Shown here: in pieces, positions 18,088-28,143 of the stretch | Position numbering within the stretch: position 1 is the first letter of the stretch | Layout of the letters: each line of letters starts with the position of its first letter | Source of the DNA: Sulfitobacter sp. S190 | Lineage (GTDB): Bacteria; Pseudomonadota; Alphaproteobacteria; Rhodobacterales; Rhodobacteraceae | Reading direction: 5' to 3' | Length of the DNA stretch: 64,000 nt | Assembly: GCF_025141935.1 (NCBI RefSeq) | Contig: NZ_CP081120.1 | Coordinates: 2,976,001-3,040,000 of the forward strand | Program-made: the position numbers and the translations under genes | Notes under the pieces: model-generated | What the model saw: only the letters and a program-made list of their open reading frames with translations | Told to the model about the DNA's origin: nothing | Database searches by the model: none

Positions 18088-20670
18088 TCAGCGGTCATCG
18101 CCGCCGCCGGCTTCCTCCCCTTCCAGCAGATCTTCCTCCAGGCTCGCGTGCGCGGCAGCCGCCACCTCGCGCTTTTGCTCCTCGGTCAGGTCTTCGGCAT
18201 TGCCATTGGCCAGCCGTACAGTCACTTCGCGGTGGGCAAACTTCACCCCTTCGCGTTCGAACAGGACACGGATTTCTTCGTATACCTTCTTGCGGACCAA
18301 CCATTGATCACCCGGTTTCGTCATGAATTTGACGCGGATGATCATTGCGCTGTCCTGCATTTCGATCACGCCCTGTGATTTCAGCGGTTGAATGAAGTTG
18401 TCGCCAATCACCGGGTCGCTCAACAGCTCCTGACCGAGCTTCTTGATCAGCTTGCGTACGGTTTCCACGTCCGTGTCATAGGTGACCCGCAAGGGCAGCT
18501 TCATGATGACCCAGTCGCGTGAGTAGTTGGTCATGACTTGCAATTGCCCAAACGGGATCGTGTGCAGCGCGCCCAGATGGTGGCGCAGCTGGAACGACCG
18601 AACGGAGATTTTCTCGACCGTGCCCTTCACGCCGCCAACGTCCAGATATTCCCCTTTGCGGAACGCATCGTCGAGCAGGAAAAACGCGCCCGCGAAAATA
18701 TCCTGAACCAGTGCCTGACTGCCAAAGCCCACGGCAATGCCCACGATGCCCGCACCGGCAAACAGGGGGCCTACGTTGACGCCAAGCTCCATCAGCACAA
18801 TGAGCCCGATCGACACCACCACCACAATCAGGATCAGATTGCGGAACAGCGGCAGCAGCGTGGCCAGACGCGATGCCGACGAACCACCGCCCTCGTCGCC
18901 CAGTTCTCCCTCTTCGTCGTCGCCCGACTCTTCGGCAATCTTGGTATCGATCCAGATGCGGAACAGGTGGTAGACGATGTAGCCGATGAACATGATGATG
19001 ATCACGTCGAGCAATCGGTTGGTGGTGTTGGCCACCATGCGGGTGCTTTCGTTTTCCCAGATGTTGAGAAACGCGTAGGCCCCCGCCACGAAGGCGAGAA
19101 TACCCGCCACCCGCCGCGCCAGATCCTCGTAACTGTTGAGCACACGCGGCGCGTTGCCCGCTATTTCGGCGGCGCGCGCACGATCCGCCATCAACTGATG
19201 CGACCGCGCGTCGATCTCGTCGCTGCTCAGCGCGTCGGTGGCAGCGATCTCCACCGGTTGGGCCGGTTCGATCCGGTCCTTCAACGGACCTGCGGGGCTG
19301 TCTGCTTCGAGCGCGCCTGTTGGGTCGGCGTCCTCATCCGGTCCGTCCTCCTGCAACTCTCGCTGTGCGCGGGCCACTTCCTGCAGGCGGCTTTGCTCTG
19401 CGGCCTCACGCTCGGCCTGTTCGGCCCGCAGGATGCGCACCGCGCGGGCGCGGGCGAACCCGCGTTCGATCACAAAATTGATGACCCCGTAGACCACGAG
19501 GATCGACAGCAGGATCGCGTAGGCCCCTGCAATAAGCGGGAACCCGAAGGGAATGCCCACGACCTGCTGGTAGGTGATGCTGAGCCAGGCCACGACCACG
19601 TAGAGGATGACCGCGGGCGCCCATGCCTGCGCCAGAAAGCGCATGAGCGTTCCGCAATCGGCCGGCGCCTTGCCGTGCCGCAGGGCGTTCGAAATCGCGC
19701 GACGGTTCGTCAGAACCAGCGCTACGCTCAGCAGCACCATGATCCCGGACATCATCGTGACAAAGACCGCCGTGATGTCCCGGTTCAGGCCCAGTTCCGC
19801 CAGCCAGATGCCGAACAGGATACCGATGATGTTGAAACTCGTCGTGATCCACAGCCACCGGTGCAGCCGCTTGGCCGCGCGGTCCGACATGATCGGGATC
19901 CGGTATTGCGGCAGGAACGGCGACAGCACCATTCGCCAGACCCCCGCCACGAAGCGGCAGCCCAGATAACCTACGTTTATCAGGGTGACCGTGAACTGCA
20001 TCGCGCTGTCTTCGAGCGGTGGCAGAAAAAGGATCCCGATGATGTAGGCCACCGCGACTGACACCAGCGCCCCCACGACGCCCAGAAAGAACCGGAACGC
20101 CAGAAACGGCATCTTTTCGGCATAGCCCTGCGGCGCATCGATGGTGCGGGCCACCACGAATTTTCTGGCAAAGCGTTTGCCGAACAGTTCGATCTCGACC
20201 AATACACCGATGCCAAAGAGCAGGAGGCTCAACCAGAGCGCCTTGAAAAAGGTATAGATTTCGCCGGTGGGGCTGGCGGCCCGCAGGATATACAGCACTT
20301 CGTTGTAGGAATTTGGCAGGTCCCTGATCCGCTCGATGGCAAGATCGCGGAACTGGTCCGCGGTCGATTGCGCTTTCATCAGGCCAGACATTTCCGACCC
20401 GCGGGCCATCGCACCGTCCTCGGCAGACGTATCCGTCGCCGCGGCAGGCGTCTGGGTCAGTACATTGCCGTTGGTGTCGATAACGATGATGCCGACACCC
20501 TGCTCTGCCGCCTGTTTGAGCGTTGCCGCCAGCTCATCCGATGCGGATGTGTCCTCCTGCGCGCCGATGTCGGATGTGAACAATGATCCGACCCCCTGTG
20601 CGCCACCGGGAAGGGCACCCGCGAGCGTCAGCAGCAAAAAGACCAGCAGGCAAGAAAGAAGAGAGCGCAT
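18088..20670 (-). CDS. Large MscS-family mechanosensitive ion channel
   Basis: An 860-residue protein with a signal peptide (about residues 1-24, MRSLLSCLLVFLLL...), a periplasmic region, and about ten membrane segments. The MscS core near residues 620-720 includes the glycine-rich pore helix FAGAGIVGIAVGFGSQALVQD and the beta-domain. The cytosolic linker near residue 430 is rich in Glu and Asp. It is much longer than MscS itself and comparable to the MscK/YbdG-like giants. It probably opens under hypo-osmotic shock. ATG at 20670 preferred over a TTG four codons upstream; no strong ribosome site is visible. Confidence 0.9.
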   Translation of the reverse strand: MRSLLSCLLVFLLLTLAGALPGGAQGVGSLFTSDIGAQEDTSASDELAATLKQAAEQGVGIIVIDTNGNVLTQTPAAATDTSAEDGAMARGSEMSGLMKAQSTADQFRDLAIERIRDLPNSYNEVLYILRAASPTGEIYTFFKALWLSLLLFGIGVLVEIELFGKRFARKFVVARTIDAPQGYAEKMPFLAFRFFLGVVGALVSVAVAYIIGILFLPPLEDSAMQFTVTLINVGYLGCRFVAGVWRMVLSPFLPQYRIPIMSDRAAKRLHRWLWITTSFNIIGILFGIWLAELGLNRDITAVFVTMMSGIMVLLSVALVLTNRRAISNALRHGKAPADCGTLMRFLAQAWAPAVILYVVVAWLSITYQQVVGIPFGFPLIAGAYAILLSILVVYGVINFVIERGFARARAVRILRAEQAEREAAEQSRLQEVARAQRELQEDGPDEDADPTGALEADSPAGPLKDRIEPAQPVEIAATDALSSDEIDARSHQLMADRARAAEIAGNAPRVLNSYEDLARRVAGILAFVAGAYAFLNIWENESTRMVANTTNRLLDVIIIMFIGYIVYHLFRIWIDTKIAEESGDDEEGELGDEGGGSSASRLATLLPLFRNLILIVVVVSIGLIVLMELGVNVGPLFAGAGIVGIAVGFGSQALVQDIFAGAFFLLDDAFRKGEYLDVGGVKGTVEKISVRSFQLRHHLGALHTIPFGQLQVMTNYSRDWVIMKLPLRVTYDTDVETVRKLIKKLGQELLSDPVIGDNFIQPLKSQGVIEMQDSAMIIRVKFMTKPGDQWLVRKKVYEEIRVLFEREGVKFAHREVTVRLANGNAEDLTEEQKREVAAAAHASLEEDLLEGEEAGGGDDR

Positions 20671-20870
20671 GGGCAGCACCAATCAGTTCATGAAATCATG
20701 TAATGACGCTACGGCGGGACCCGCTTCAATGCAATTGGCAAGCCTCACCAGACTGTGACAGGCCAGAGACGTTGCCTAATAGAGATGCTTTTGCATGACG
20801 CGGCATTCTGTGCGATAGCACAACAAGGCGCCCTGGTGCCGTCCAAGATACGACCGCCAGAGGACCGATC

Positions 20871-22151
20871 ATGCCGCCAAACCGCCACCACGACCCCGTT
20901 GCCGTTCTCGGACTTGGCTACGTGGGTTTGCCGTTGGCGCTGGCGCTCGCGCGGGCGGGCTTTGACGTGACCGGATTTGACATCCACCCGCCCACGGTCG
21001 ACGCGCTGAGGGCCGGGCATGACCCCAACGGCGAAATCGCGGATGAAAAGGTCGCTCACAGCAGTGCACGTTTCACCCATGATGCCGCCGATCTGTCGGG
21101 CTGCCGGGTTTTCATCATCGCGGTTCCCACGCCCATTACCGATGCCAAAGCGCCTGATCTGGGTCCCGTTCTGGGCGCCTGTGCCTCTATCGCGCCCCAT
21201 CTGAGCGACGGGGCTCTGGTGATCCTCGAAAGCACCGTCTACCCCGGCGTGACCGAAGATATCTGTGGTCCCGCGCTCGCGGCGGGCAGCGGTCTGGCCA
21301 TCGGCCGGCAGATCAAACTCGCCTACAGCCCCGAACGGGTGAACCCCGGCGATGCCGAACATTCCATGGAGAATGTGATCAAGATCATCGCCGCACAGGA
21401 CGCCGAAACGCTCGACCGGGTCGAGGCGATCTATGCGCCGGTCGTCAAGGCGGGCCTGCACAAGGCCTCCGACATCAAGACCGCCGAGGCCGCCAAGGTG
21501 ATCGAGAACACGCAGCGCGATCTTAACATCGCGCTGGTCAATGAATTTGCCCTTATCTTTGCACGGCTGGGGCTCGATACGCTGGACGTGCTGGAAGCGG
21601 CGGGCACCAAATGGAATTTCCTGCCGTTCCGGCCCGGATTGGTCGGTGGACACTGCATCGGCGTTGATCCCTATTACCTGACCTACCGCGCAGAACAGCT
21701 TGGCTATCATCCCGAGGTCATTCTTGCCGGGCGGCGCATCAATGACCAGATGGGGGCCCATGTGGCACAGACGCTGATCAAGGCGATGATCGGCCGCGAC
21801 ATCGGGGTGCGGGGCGCGCGGGTGCTGATCCTTGGCTATACCTTCAAGGAAAACTGCGCCGATACCCGCAACACGCGGGTCGCCGATATCGTGGCCGAAC
21901 TGGCCGACTATGCCGTGGCCGCGGATGTGCACGATCCCTGGGTCGGGGCGGCGCGGCTGGAGGAAGAGCACGCATTGAGCGCGGTGGCGCAACCGCAGAC
22001 CGGCGTTTATGACGCCATCGTCGTGGCCGTGGGGCACCGTGAATTCGTGGCGATGGGGGCCGACGCGATCCGAGCCTTCGGCAAGCCGGGTGCCGTGCTT
22101 TATGACATCAAAGGCGTGTTCGGGAAATCCGGCAGCGATCTGAGGCTCTAG
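20871..22151 (+). CDS. Nucleotide-sugar (UDP-HexNAc-type) 6-dehydrogenase, TviB/WbpO class
   Basis: A 426-residue UDP-glucose/GDP-mannose dehydrogenase family enzyme. It oxidises a nucleotide sugar twice with NAD to the uronic acid. The NAD site is VLGLGYVGLPLALALA near residue 12; the catalytic cysteine lies in GGHCIGVDPYYL near residue 260, and ILGYTFKENCADTRNTR is the family C-terminal motif. This form resembles TviB/WbpO enzymes acting on UDP-GlcNAc or UDP-GalNAc. AGAGGA ribosome site before the ATG. First gene of the glycan operon; 8 bases separate it from the next gene. Confidence 0.92.
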   Translation: MPPNRHHDPVAVLGLGYVGLPLALALARAGFDVTGFDIHPPTVDALRAGHDPNGEIADEKVAHSSARFTHDAADLSGCRVFIIAVPTPITDAKAPDLGPVLGACASIAPHLSDGALVILESTVYPGVTEDICGPALAAGSGLAIGRQIKLAYSPERVNPGDAEHSMENVIKIIAAQDAETLDRVEAIYAPVVKAGLHKASDIKTAEAAKVIENTQRDLNIALVNEFALIFARLGLDTLDVLEAAGTKWNFLPFRPGLVGGHCIGVDPYYLTYRAEQLGYHPEVILAGRRINDQMGAHVAQTLIKAMIGRDIGVRGARVLILGYTFKENCADTRNTRVADIVAELADYAVAADVHDPWVGAARLEEEHALSAVAQPQTGVYDAIVVAVGHREFVAMGADAIRAFGKPGAVLYDIKGVFGKSGSDLRL

Positions 22152-22159
22152 GCGCGACC

Positions 22160-23383
22160 GTGACACAGACAGACCACGATACGCCGCGCGTGCCGGACCG
22201 CACCGCCCCTGCCGAGAAAACATCGCGGCGCGTGATGTTCTACAGCCACGACACGTTCGGACTGGGCCATCTGCGTCGCAGCCGCGCGCTGGCGACCGCA
22301 TTGACCGAAGGCGACCCGCAGGCCTCGGCGATCATCCTGACCGGATCGCCCGTGGCCGGGCGGTTCACCTTTCCCGAACGGGTGGACCACATCCGCCTGC
22401 CCGGCGTGACCAAACTCCCCGATGGCACCTACGTCAGCTCGACGCTCGGGCTGAACATCGACGCCACGACCAACCTGCGGGCCGGTCTGATCCAGTCGGC
22501 GGTCGAACAATACCAGCCGGACCTGCTGATCGTGGACAAGGAACCCACAGGCTTTCGGGGGGAGTTGCTCCCGACGCTGGAATGGCTGACCGAGCGCGGC
22601 GCCTGCCGGATCGTCTTGGGCCTGCGCGATGTTCTCGACGAACCCGATGTGCTGGCCGCCGAATGGGCGCGCAAAGGCGCGGTTCAGGCGGCCGAGGCCT
22701 ACTACGACGAATTCTGGGTCTACGGGGTCAAGGACATCTATGACCCGACCCATGGCTTGCCCCTGTCGGATGCCACGCGGGCGCGGATGCACTGGACAGG
22801 CTATCTGCGCCGCGAGGTCACTGATGCCGAGGATGTGCCGGAAACCCCCTATATCCTGATCACGCCGGGTGGCGGTGGAGACGGGGCGGCAATGGTGTCG
22901 CAGGTGCTCGACGCGTTCGAGGCCGACCCGACACTCGGCCCCGACGCTGTGCTGGTCTATGGCCCCTTCCTGTCCGGTGACGTGCGCGACACGTTCGATG
23001 CGCGGGTGGCCAAGCTGGGGGGCCGTGTCACCGCGACCGGTTTCAACAGCCGTATCGAGGCGTTGTTTGCGGGCGCCCAAGGTGTCATCTGCATGGGCGG
23101 GTACAATACCTTTTGTGAGGTGCTGAGTTTCGACCAACGGGCAGTGATCGTGCCGCGCACGGTGCCACGGCTGGAGCAATACATCCGCGCCAGCCGCGCC
23201 GAAGAGTTGGGACTGGTGCGCATGCTCGACGACACGCGCGATGGCAGCGGCACCCAAGCCATGATCGAGGCCATCCGCGGCCTTCCCGATCAGCGCAAAC
23301 CGTCTCAGGCGGGCGCGGATGGGTTGCTCGACGGGCTGGATGTGGTGGTGCGCCGTGGCCGCGCCCTGATGAAAAAGGACTGA
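22160..23383 (+). CDS. Predicted GT-B glycosyltransferase (COG4671/MurG-like)
   Basis: A 407-residue protein starting at a GTG. After a charged leader, the fold begins with VMFYSHDTFGLGHLRRSRAL near residue 29, the glycine-rich GHL loop of MurG-like transferases. The donor-side motif is ICMGGYNTFCEVLSF near residue 311. It belongs to the group of predicted glycosyltransferases without a defined product. A second member, at 26247-27383, lies in the same operon. Probably cytosolic, using a UDP-sugar donor, perhaps the uronic acid made by the first gene. Confidence 0.8.
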   Translation: MTQTDHDTPRVPDRTAPAEKTSRRVMFYSHDTFGLGHLRRSRALATALTEGDPQASAIILTGSPVAGRFTFPERVDHIRLPGVTKLPDGTYVSSTLGLNIDATTNLRAGLIQSAVEQYQPDLLIVDKEPTGFRGELLPTLEWLTERGACRIVLGLRDVLDEPDVLAAEWARKGAVQAAEAYYDEFWVYGVKDIYDPTHGLPLSDATRARMHWTGYLRREVTDAEDVPETPYILITPGGGGDGAAMVSQVLDAFEADPTLGPDAVLVYGPFLSGDVRDTFDARVAKLGGRVTATGFNSRIEALFAGAQGVICMGGYNTFCEVLSFDQRAVIVPRTVPRLEQYIRASRAEELGLVRMLDDTRDGSGTQAMIEAIRGLPDQRKPSQAGADGLLDGLDVVVRRGRALMKKD

Positions 23384-23387
23384 TCCC

Positions 23388-24614
23388 ATGCCCAAGCTCG
23401 CCGTTGTCGTCAAAGGCTGGCCGCGCCTGTCGGAAACCTTCATCGCGCAGGAACTTGTCGCTCTCGAAGAGGCGGGTCTCGCCTTCGACATCTGGTCCCT
23501 GCGCCATCCGACCGACAAAAAGACCCATCCGCTGCATGACCGGCTGCAGGCGCAGGTGCGGTACCTGCCCGAATATCTGCACCTTGAACCGCGCCGCGTT
23601 CATACCGCGATGGGGGCCGTGTGCGCCCTGCCCGGTTTTGACGCGGCCGCCGAGGCCTATGCCGCCGATCTGGCGCGGGACGACACCGCCAACCGCCGCC
23701 GCCGCTGGGGGCAGGCCTGCGTGCTGGCCCACGAGGCCGGGTCGGATCTGCAGGCGCTTTATGCCCATTTCCTGCATACCCCTTCGTCTGTCGCGCGGTA
23801 TGCCGCGATCCTGCTGGGCATACCGTGGTCCTTTTCGGCCCATGCCAAGGACATCTGGACATCTCCGGAGTGGGAGCTGCGCGAAAAACTGTCGGCGCAA
23901 AGCCACGGGGCCGCTTTCGGCGCAACCTGCACGGCTTTTGGCGCGGAACATTTGCAAGGTCTGGCCGATGATCCGGCCCGTGTCGATCTGGTGTACCACG
24001 GTCTGGACCTCGGCCGTTTCCCCGATGCCCCCGACCGCGCGCCGCGCGCGAAAGGTGCGCCGCTGGCGCTGATGTCCGTCGGACGGCTGGTCGAGAAAAA
24101 GGGGTTCGACAACCTGATTGATGCGCTCGCCCTGTTGCCCGAAACGCTCGACTGGCATTTCACACACATCGGGGGTGGCACGCTCAATAGCGAGATGCGC
24201 GCGCGTGCCGAAGCGGCGGGGGTTGCGGCGCGCATCACGTGGCGCGGTGCCTGTGACCAACCCGAGGTGATTGCGGCGATGCGCAAGGCCGATCTTTTTG
24301 TTCTGCCGTCGCGGGTGGCGGCAGATGGCGACCGCGACGGGCTGCCGAATGTCCTGATGGAAGCGGCCAGCCAGAAACTTCCGATCCTGTCGACGCCCGT
24401 GTCGGCGATACCGGAATTCATCGATACTGGTGTCCATGGCCTGCTGAGCGATGATGCGCCCGCTGCGCTTGCCGACAATATCATGCGGATTGCCGATGAC
24501 CCCGCATTGGGGCCCCGTCTGGCCGAAGCGGCCCACGACAGGCTGCACGCAGAATTCACGATGATGCCGGGCATCAAGCACCTGCACCGCCGCCTGCAAG
24601 CTCTTTTAAACTGA
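23388..24614 (+). CDS. GT4-family glycosyltransferase
   Basis: A 408-residue retaining GT-B glycosyltransferase. It begins with MPKLAVVVKGWPRLSETFIAQE, a start common in capsule and exopolysaccharide transferases. The nucleotide-sugar site has LMSVGRLVEKKGFDNLIDA near residue 225 and the ExxxxxxxE-type segment DGLPNVLMEAAS near 316. No membrane segment. Four bases after the preceding gene; its stop shares one base with the next start (TGATG), showing translational coupling. Confidence 0.9.
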   Translation: MPKLAVVVKGWPRLSETFIAQELVALEEAGLAFDIWSLRHPTDKKTHPLHDRLQAQVRYLPEYLHLEPRRVHTAMGAVCALPGFDAAAEAYAADLARDDTANRRRRWGQACVLAHEAGSDLQALYAHFLHTPSSVARYAAILLGIPWSFSAHAKDIWTSPEWELREKLSAQSHGAAFGATCTAFGAEHLQGLADDPARVDLVYHGLDLGRFPDAPDRAPRAKGAPLALMSVGRLVEKKGFDNLIDALALLPETLDWHFTHIGGGTLNSEMRARAEAAGVAARITWRGACDQPEVIAAMRKADLFVLPSRVAADGDRDGLPNVLMEAASQKLPILSTPVSAIPEFIDTGVHGLLSDDAPAALADNIMRIADDPALGPRLAEAAHDRLHAEFTMMPGIKHLHRRLQALLN

Positions 24615-25669
24615 TGCATCTGGCCTTTTACGCTCCCTTCAAACCGCCCGATCATCCGGTGCCTTCGGGCGAACGGGCGATGGCGCGGGCCTTGATCACC
24701 GCGCTGGAAGGGATTGCCGACACCGTCACGCTCGCCAGTCGGTTTCGCAGCCGCGACGGGGCGGGCGTCAGTGCGCTGCAAAAGGAATTGCGTACCGAGG
24801 CGGACGCGCTGATCCCCGATCTGGTCGCCCGCGGGCGGCAGGCGGGTTGGCACGCGTGGATCAGCTACCACAACTACTACAAAGCGCCCGACCTGTTGGG
24901 ACCGGCCGTCGCCCATACGCTCGGCATCCCCTATCTGCTGGTCGAGGCCACCCGCGCACGCAAGCGGCTGAACGGACCGTGGGATGCTTTCGCCCGCGCC
25001 GCCGAAGCGGCAAGCGATGCGGCCCGCGTCATATTCTACTTCACCGAGCACGATGCGGAATCCCTGCTCGAACTTGCGCCCGCACATCAATCGGTCATGC
25101 CCCTGCGCCCGTTTCTGGCCCGCGAAGATCTGCCGCCGGCAACGAACGGCGGCGACATGGTAACCGTCGCAATGATGCGACCAGGCGACAAACTGGCGTC
25201 TTACGAGCTGTTGGCAGACACGCTTGCCCTGCTGGAAGGGGACTGGCGGTTGCGCATTGCGGGTGACGGTGACGCGCGCGCGCAGGTCGCAGCCCTCATG
25301 GCCCCTTTCGGGGATCGCGTCGAACTGCTGGGCCAATGTGATGCCACGACCGTCGAGACGCTATATCAAAACGCCTGTGCCCTGTTGTGGCCGGGCGTGA
25401 ACGAGGCATTCGGAATGATCTATCTCGAGGCGCAGGCGTACGGCCTGCCCGTGATCGCGCAGGACAGGCCCGGCGTGCGGGACGTCTTGCTGCCCGCATC
25501 CTACCCCGCCCCCGAAGAGGGGGCCGCAGGGCTGGCCCGCCTTGCCAGCCATACCCTCGCGAACCCGCCTGACCGCGATGCCCTGCGGGCTTATATATAC
25601 GCCAATCACCTTCTTGGGTCCGCCCGCACCGCGTTGGGCGCGGGTCTTGCGCAGGCAGGTGTCACATGA
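24614..25669 (+). CDS. GT4-like glycosyltransferase
   Basis: A 351-residue GT-B protein. The N-terminus MHLAFYAPFKPPDHPVPSGE with SGERAMARAL fits the acceptor domain. The donor motif NEAFGMIYLEAQAYGLPVIA near residue 262 carries the two glutamates of GT4 enzymes. It is shorter than its neighbour at 23388. Stop overlaps the next start (ATGA). Acceptor and donor unknown. Confidence 0.85.
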   Translation: MHLAFYAPFKPPDHPVPSGERAMARALITALEGIADTVTLASRFRSRDGAGVSALQKELRTEADALIPDLVARGRQAGWHAWISYHNYYKAPDLLGPAVAHTLGIPYLLVEATRARKRLNGPWDAFARAAEAASDAARVIFYFTEHDAESLLELAPAHQSVMPLRPFLAREDLPPATNGGDMVTVAMMRPGDKLASYELLADTLALLEGDWRLRIAGDGDARAQVAALMAPFGDRVELLGQCDATTVETLYQNACALLWPGVNEAFGMIYLEAQAYGLPVIAQDRPGVRDVLLPASYPAPEEGAAGLARLASHTLANPPDRDALRAYIYANHLLGSARTALGAGLAQAGVT

Positions 25670-26247
25670 TCCGGCTGGGGCTTTTGCGGCACGGGCATAC
25701 GCCGTGGAACCGCGCGGGGCGCATACAGGGGCGCAGCGACATCGCGCTCGACCCGGACGCGGCGGCCGATCTTGCCAAACTGCGCCTGCCTGAGAGTTTT
25801 GCGGACGCCGATCTGTGGTCGAGCCCACTTTTGCGCGCGGCGCAAACCGCCCGCATCGTGGCCGGGCGCACCGCGCAGACTGACCCTGCGTTGATCGAAA
25901 TGAATTGGGGCACTTGGGAAGGCCTGCACGGGCGTGACCTGCGCGCCGATCCGGCCAGCGGCTTTCGCGACATCGAACAGTGGGGGTGGGACTATACCCC
26001 GCCCGACGGCGAAAGCCCCGCTGCCCTGCGCGCACGGCTTGTCCCTTGGGCAAACGGATTGACGCGCGATACGCTGGCGGTATGCCATATCGGGGTGATG
26101 CGGGTGTTGCTGGCGCACGCGACAGGCTGGAATTTCGACGGGCCAGCCCCTTTCGCGGTCAAGCGCAACCGCATTTACATCATTGAACTCGACGGTGCGG
26201 ATTGGCACATGCGGCCGGAGCCCGTTCGATTGGAAGAAGCCTGCTGA
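25666..26247 (+). CDS. Histidine phosphatase family protein
   Basis: A 193-residue phosphoglycerate-mutase-like phosphatase. The catalytic LLRHGHTPWNR begins near residue 6, the second arginine and glutamate occur in SSPLLRAAQTAR and EMNWGTWEG, and the second histidine in CHIGVMR. In this operon it may remove phosphate from a sugar phosphate or glycan intermediate, but small-molecule specificity varies widely in the family. Start ATG overlaps the preceding stop, and its stop shares a base with the next start. Confidence 0.88.
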   Translation: MIRLGLLRHGHTPWNRAGRIQGRSDIALDPDAAADLAKLRLPESFADADLWSSPLLRAAQTARIVAGRTAQTDPALIEMNWGTWEGLHGRDLRADPASGFRDIEQWGWDYTPPDGESPAALRARLVPWANGLTRDTLAVCHIGVMRVLLAHATGWNFDGPAPFAVKRNRIYIIELDGADWHMRPEPVRLEEAC

Positions 26248-27383
26248 TGCGCGTGATGATTGTCGTAACCCACCTGCTGGGCACTGGTCACCTGTCGCGG
26301 GCGCTGACGCTGGCGCGGGCGTACAAGAAGGCCGGCCACAGGGTGATGGTCGTATCGGGGGGTATGCCGGTCCCCGTGCTCGATACCGGCGATATCGATA
26401 TTGGCCAACTGCCGCCCGTGCGTTCGGATGGGGTCGACTTCGCACGCTTGTTGACCGCAAACGCCAGCCGCGCAAGCGCCCAGTACATGCAGGCCCGCAG
26501 CACGCTGCTGGTGGCGCATCTGGTGCGGTTCCGGCCTGACGTGATCATCACCGAACTTTTCCCCTTCGGGCGGCGCATTCTGGCAAAGGAGTTTACCGCG
26601 CTGCTGGAAAAAGCGGTGGTGCAGTTAAATCGCCCCGTCATCTGTGCTTCGGTGCGCGACATCCTTGCCCCCCCGTCCAAACCCGCCAAAGCGGCAGAGA
26701 CCGAAACGCTCATCGGCGATTTCTATGATGCGGTGCTTGTGCATTCGGACCCCACGCTCACCCCGCTGAACGACAGCTGGCCTGTGTCGGACGATCTGCA
26801 GCGCCATCTGCAATACACCGGTTTCGTGGCGCCTCCGCCCGCCGCGGCACAGGCCGACGGTATCGGGGCGGGCGACGTGCTGGTCAGCGCAGGGGGCGGG
26901 GATGTCGGGGCATATATTTACGAGACCGCCTTGCAGGCCGCACGGTTGACGCCTGAACTGCGCTGGCGATTGCTGGTCGGCGGCAGCAAGAGCGCGCAGC
27001 ATGTCGAAACACTCGCCGCCACGGCGCCGCAGAATGCGATCGTCGAAGCCGCCCGCCCCGATTTCAGGCAAATGCTTCTGCATGCGCGCGCGTCTGTCTC
27101 GATGTGTGGCTACAACACGGCGCTGGATATCTTGCAGGCCGGCACCCCGGCGGTGTTCATCCCGTTTGACGAAGGATCCGAGGTCGAGCAGAGTTTGCGC
27201 GCGCGCGCCCTGAGCAGGCAAGAAGGGCGCTGCCTTTTGGCCCGGTCTGATCTCACCGCAGAGCGTCTTGCCGCGGCGGTACGCGATTTACCCCAAGGTC
27301 CCTTGTCCAATGACACGCTATTCAACGGGGCGCAAAGGACGGTCGAGATCACCGATTGGTTGCGGGCACAGACCAATGACTGA
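26247..27383 (+). CDS. Predicted GT-B glycosyltransferase (COG4671/MurG-like), second copy
   Basis: A 378-residue protein with the same layout as the product of 22160-23383. MRVMIVVTHLLGTGHLSRAL contains the GTGHL loop at residues 12-16, GDVLVSAGGGDVG opens the second domain, and SMCGYNTALDILQAGTPAVF is the donor-binding segment near residue 288. The ATG at 26247 overlaps the phosphatase stop; a longer frame starting at 26202 lies inside that gene and is rejected. The two copies probably add different sugars. It overlaps the deacetylase gene by 8 bases. Confidence 0.8.
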   Translation: MRVMIVVTHLLGTGHLSRALTLARAYKKAGHRVMVVSGGMPVPVLDTGDIDIGQLPPVRSDGVDFARLLTANASRASAQYMQARSTLLVAHLVRFRPDVIITELFPFGRRILAKEFTALLEKAVVQLNRPVICASVRDILAPPSKPAKAAETETLIGDFYDAVLVHSDPTLTPLNDSWPVSDDLQRHLQYTGFVAPPPAAAQADGIGAGDVLVSAGGGDVGAYIYETALQAARLTPELRWRLLVGGSKSAQHVETLAATAPQNAIVEAARPDFRQMLLHARASVSMCGYNTALDILQAGTPAVFIPFDEGSEVEQSLRARALSRQEGRCLLARSDLTAERLAAAVRDLPQGPLSNDTLFNGAQRTVEITDWLRAQTND

Positions 27384-28143
27384 CTGGTCGCCCGTCTCCC
27401 GCGAACTGGCGGCACTGCGCGCCGATGGCGTGCCGCTTGCGATATGGTGGCGTGACGACGATGCCGTTTCTGCGACGCCCGCGCTTGATCGTCTCGACGC
27501 CTTGTCCGCGCAGCTTGACCTGCCGGTGCATATTGCGGTGATCCCTGCACATGCAGACCGCACGCTGGTGGACCGTGTCGGCGATGGCGCGCGCCTGCGC
27601 CCGCTTGTCCACGGCTGGGCCCACGAAAACCATGCGCCCGAAGGGGCCAAGAAGGCCGAGTTCGGACACCCGCGGCATGACGCTGCCGACGACTCCCGCC
27701 GTGCCCTGCATCGGTTGAGCGGCCTTTTCGGCGCGACGCTGCACCGGCTTTTTGTGCCGCCATGGAACCGCGTGACCCCCACGCTTTTTCCCGATCTCGC
27801 GACGCAGGGATACCTTGGCATCTCCACCTTTATGCCACGCGAGACCGTCTTTGCCGCGCCGGGGTTGCAGATCATCAATACCCATCTCGATCCGATCTTC
27901 TGGCGCGGCACCCGTGGTCTTTTGCCCGAAGACGCGCTGGTCCAGACGTTGGCCGGTCTGTTGGCAGACAGGCGCACCGGCGCGACAGACGCGACCGAGC
28001 CGTTTGGGCTTTTGACCCATCATCTGGTGCATGACGCCGACATCTGGCGCTTTACGCAGACCTGCCTTTCCCATCTGCTCGACGGGGGCGCCACGCCTGC
28101 CGATCTGAGCCCTTTCAAGGATACCCCGCATGAGCAGACTTGA
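27376..28143 (+). CDS. Polysaccharide deacetylase-like protein (NodB-fold)
   Basis: A 255-residue protein with the acidic motif WWRDDDAV near residue 24 and a histidine motif HGWAHENHAP near residue 78, matching the metal-binding residues of carbohydrate esterase family 4. RLFVPPWNR near residue 128 matches the family R-x-P-W/Y motif. It lacks a signal peptide, so it would act in the cytosol on a lipid- or nucleotide-linked intermediate, unlike most exported deacetylases. It starts inside the preceding gene and overlaps the methyltransferase by 14 bases. Confidence 0.75.
   Translation: MTDWSPVSRELAALRADGVPLAIWWRDDDAVSATPALDRLDALSAQLDLPVHIAVIPAHADRTLVDRVGDGARLRPLVHGWAHENHAPEGAKKAEFGHPRHDAADDSRRALHRLSGLFGATLHRLFVPPWNRVTPTLFPDLATQGYLGISTFMPRETVFAAPGLQIINTHLDPIFWRGTRGLLPEDALVQTLAGLLADRRTGATDATEPFGLLTHHLVHDADIWRFTQTCLSHLLDGGATPADLSPFKDTPHEQT

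Noticed and set aside
18538..20061. Open frame of 507 codons on the plus strand
   Set aside because: Antisense to the MscS-type channel; composition rich in His, Gln and Arg, as expected for a shadow frame.
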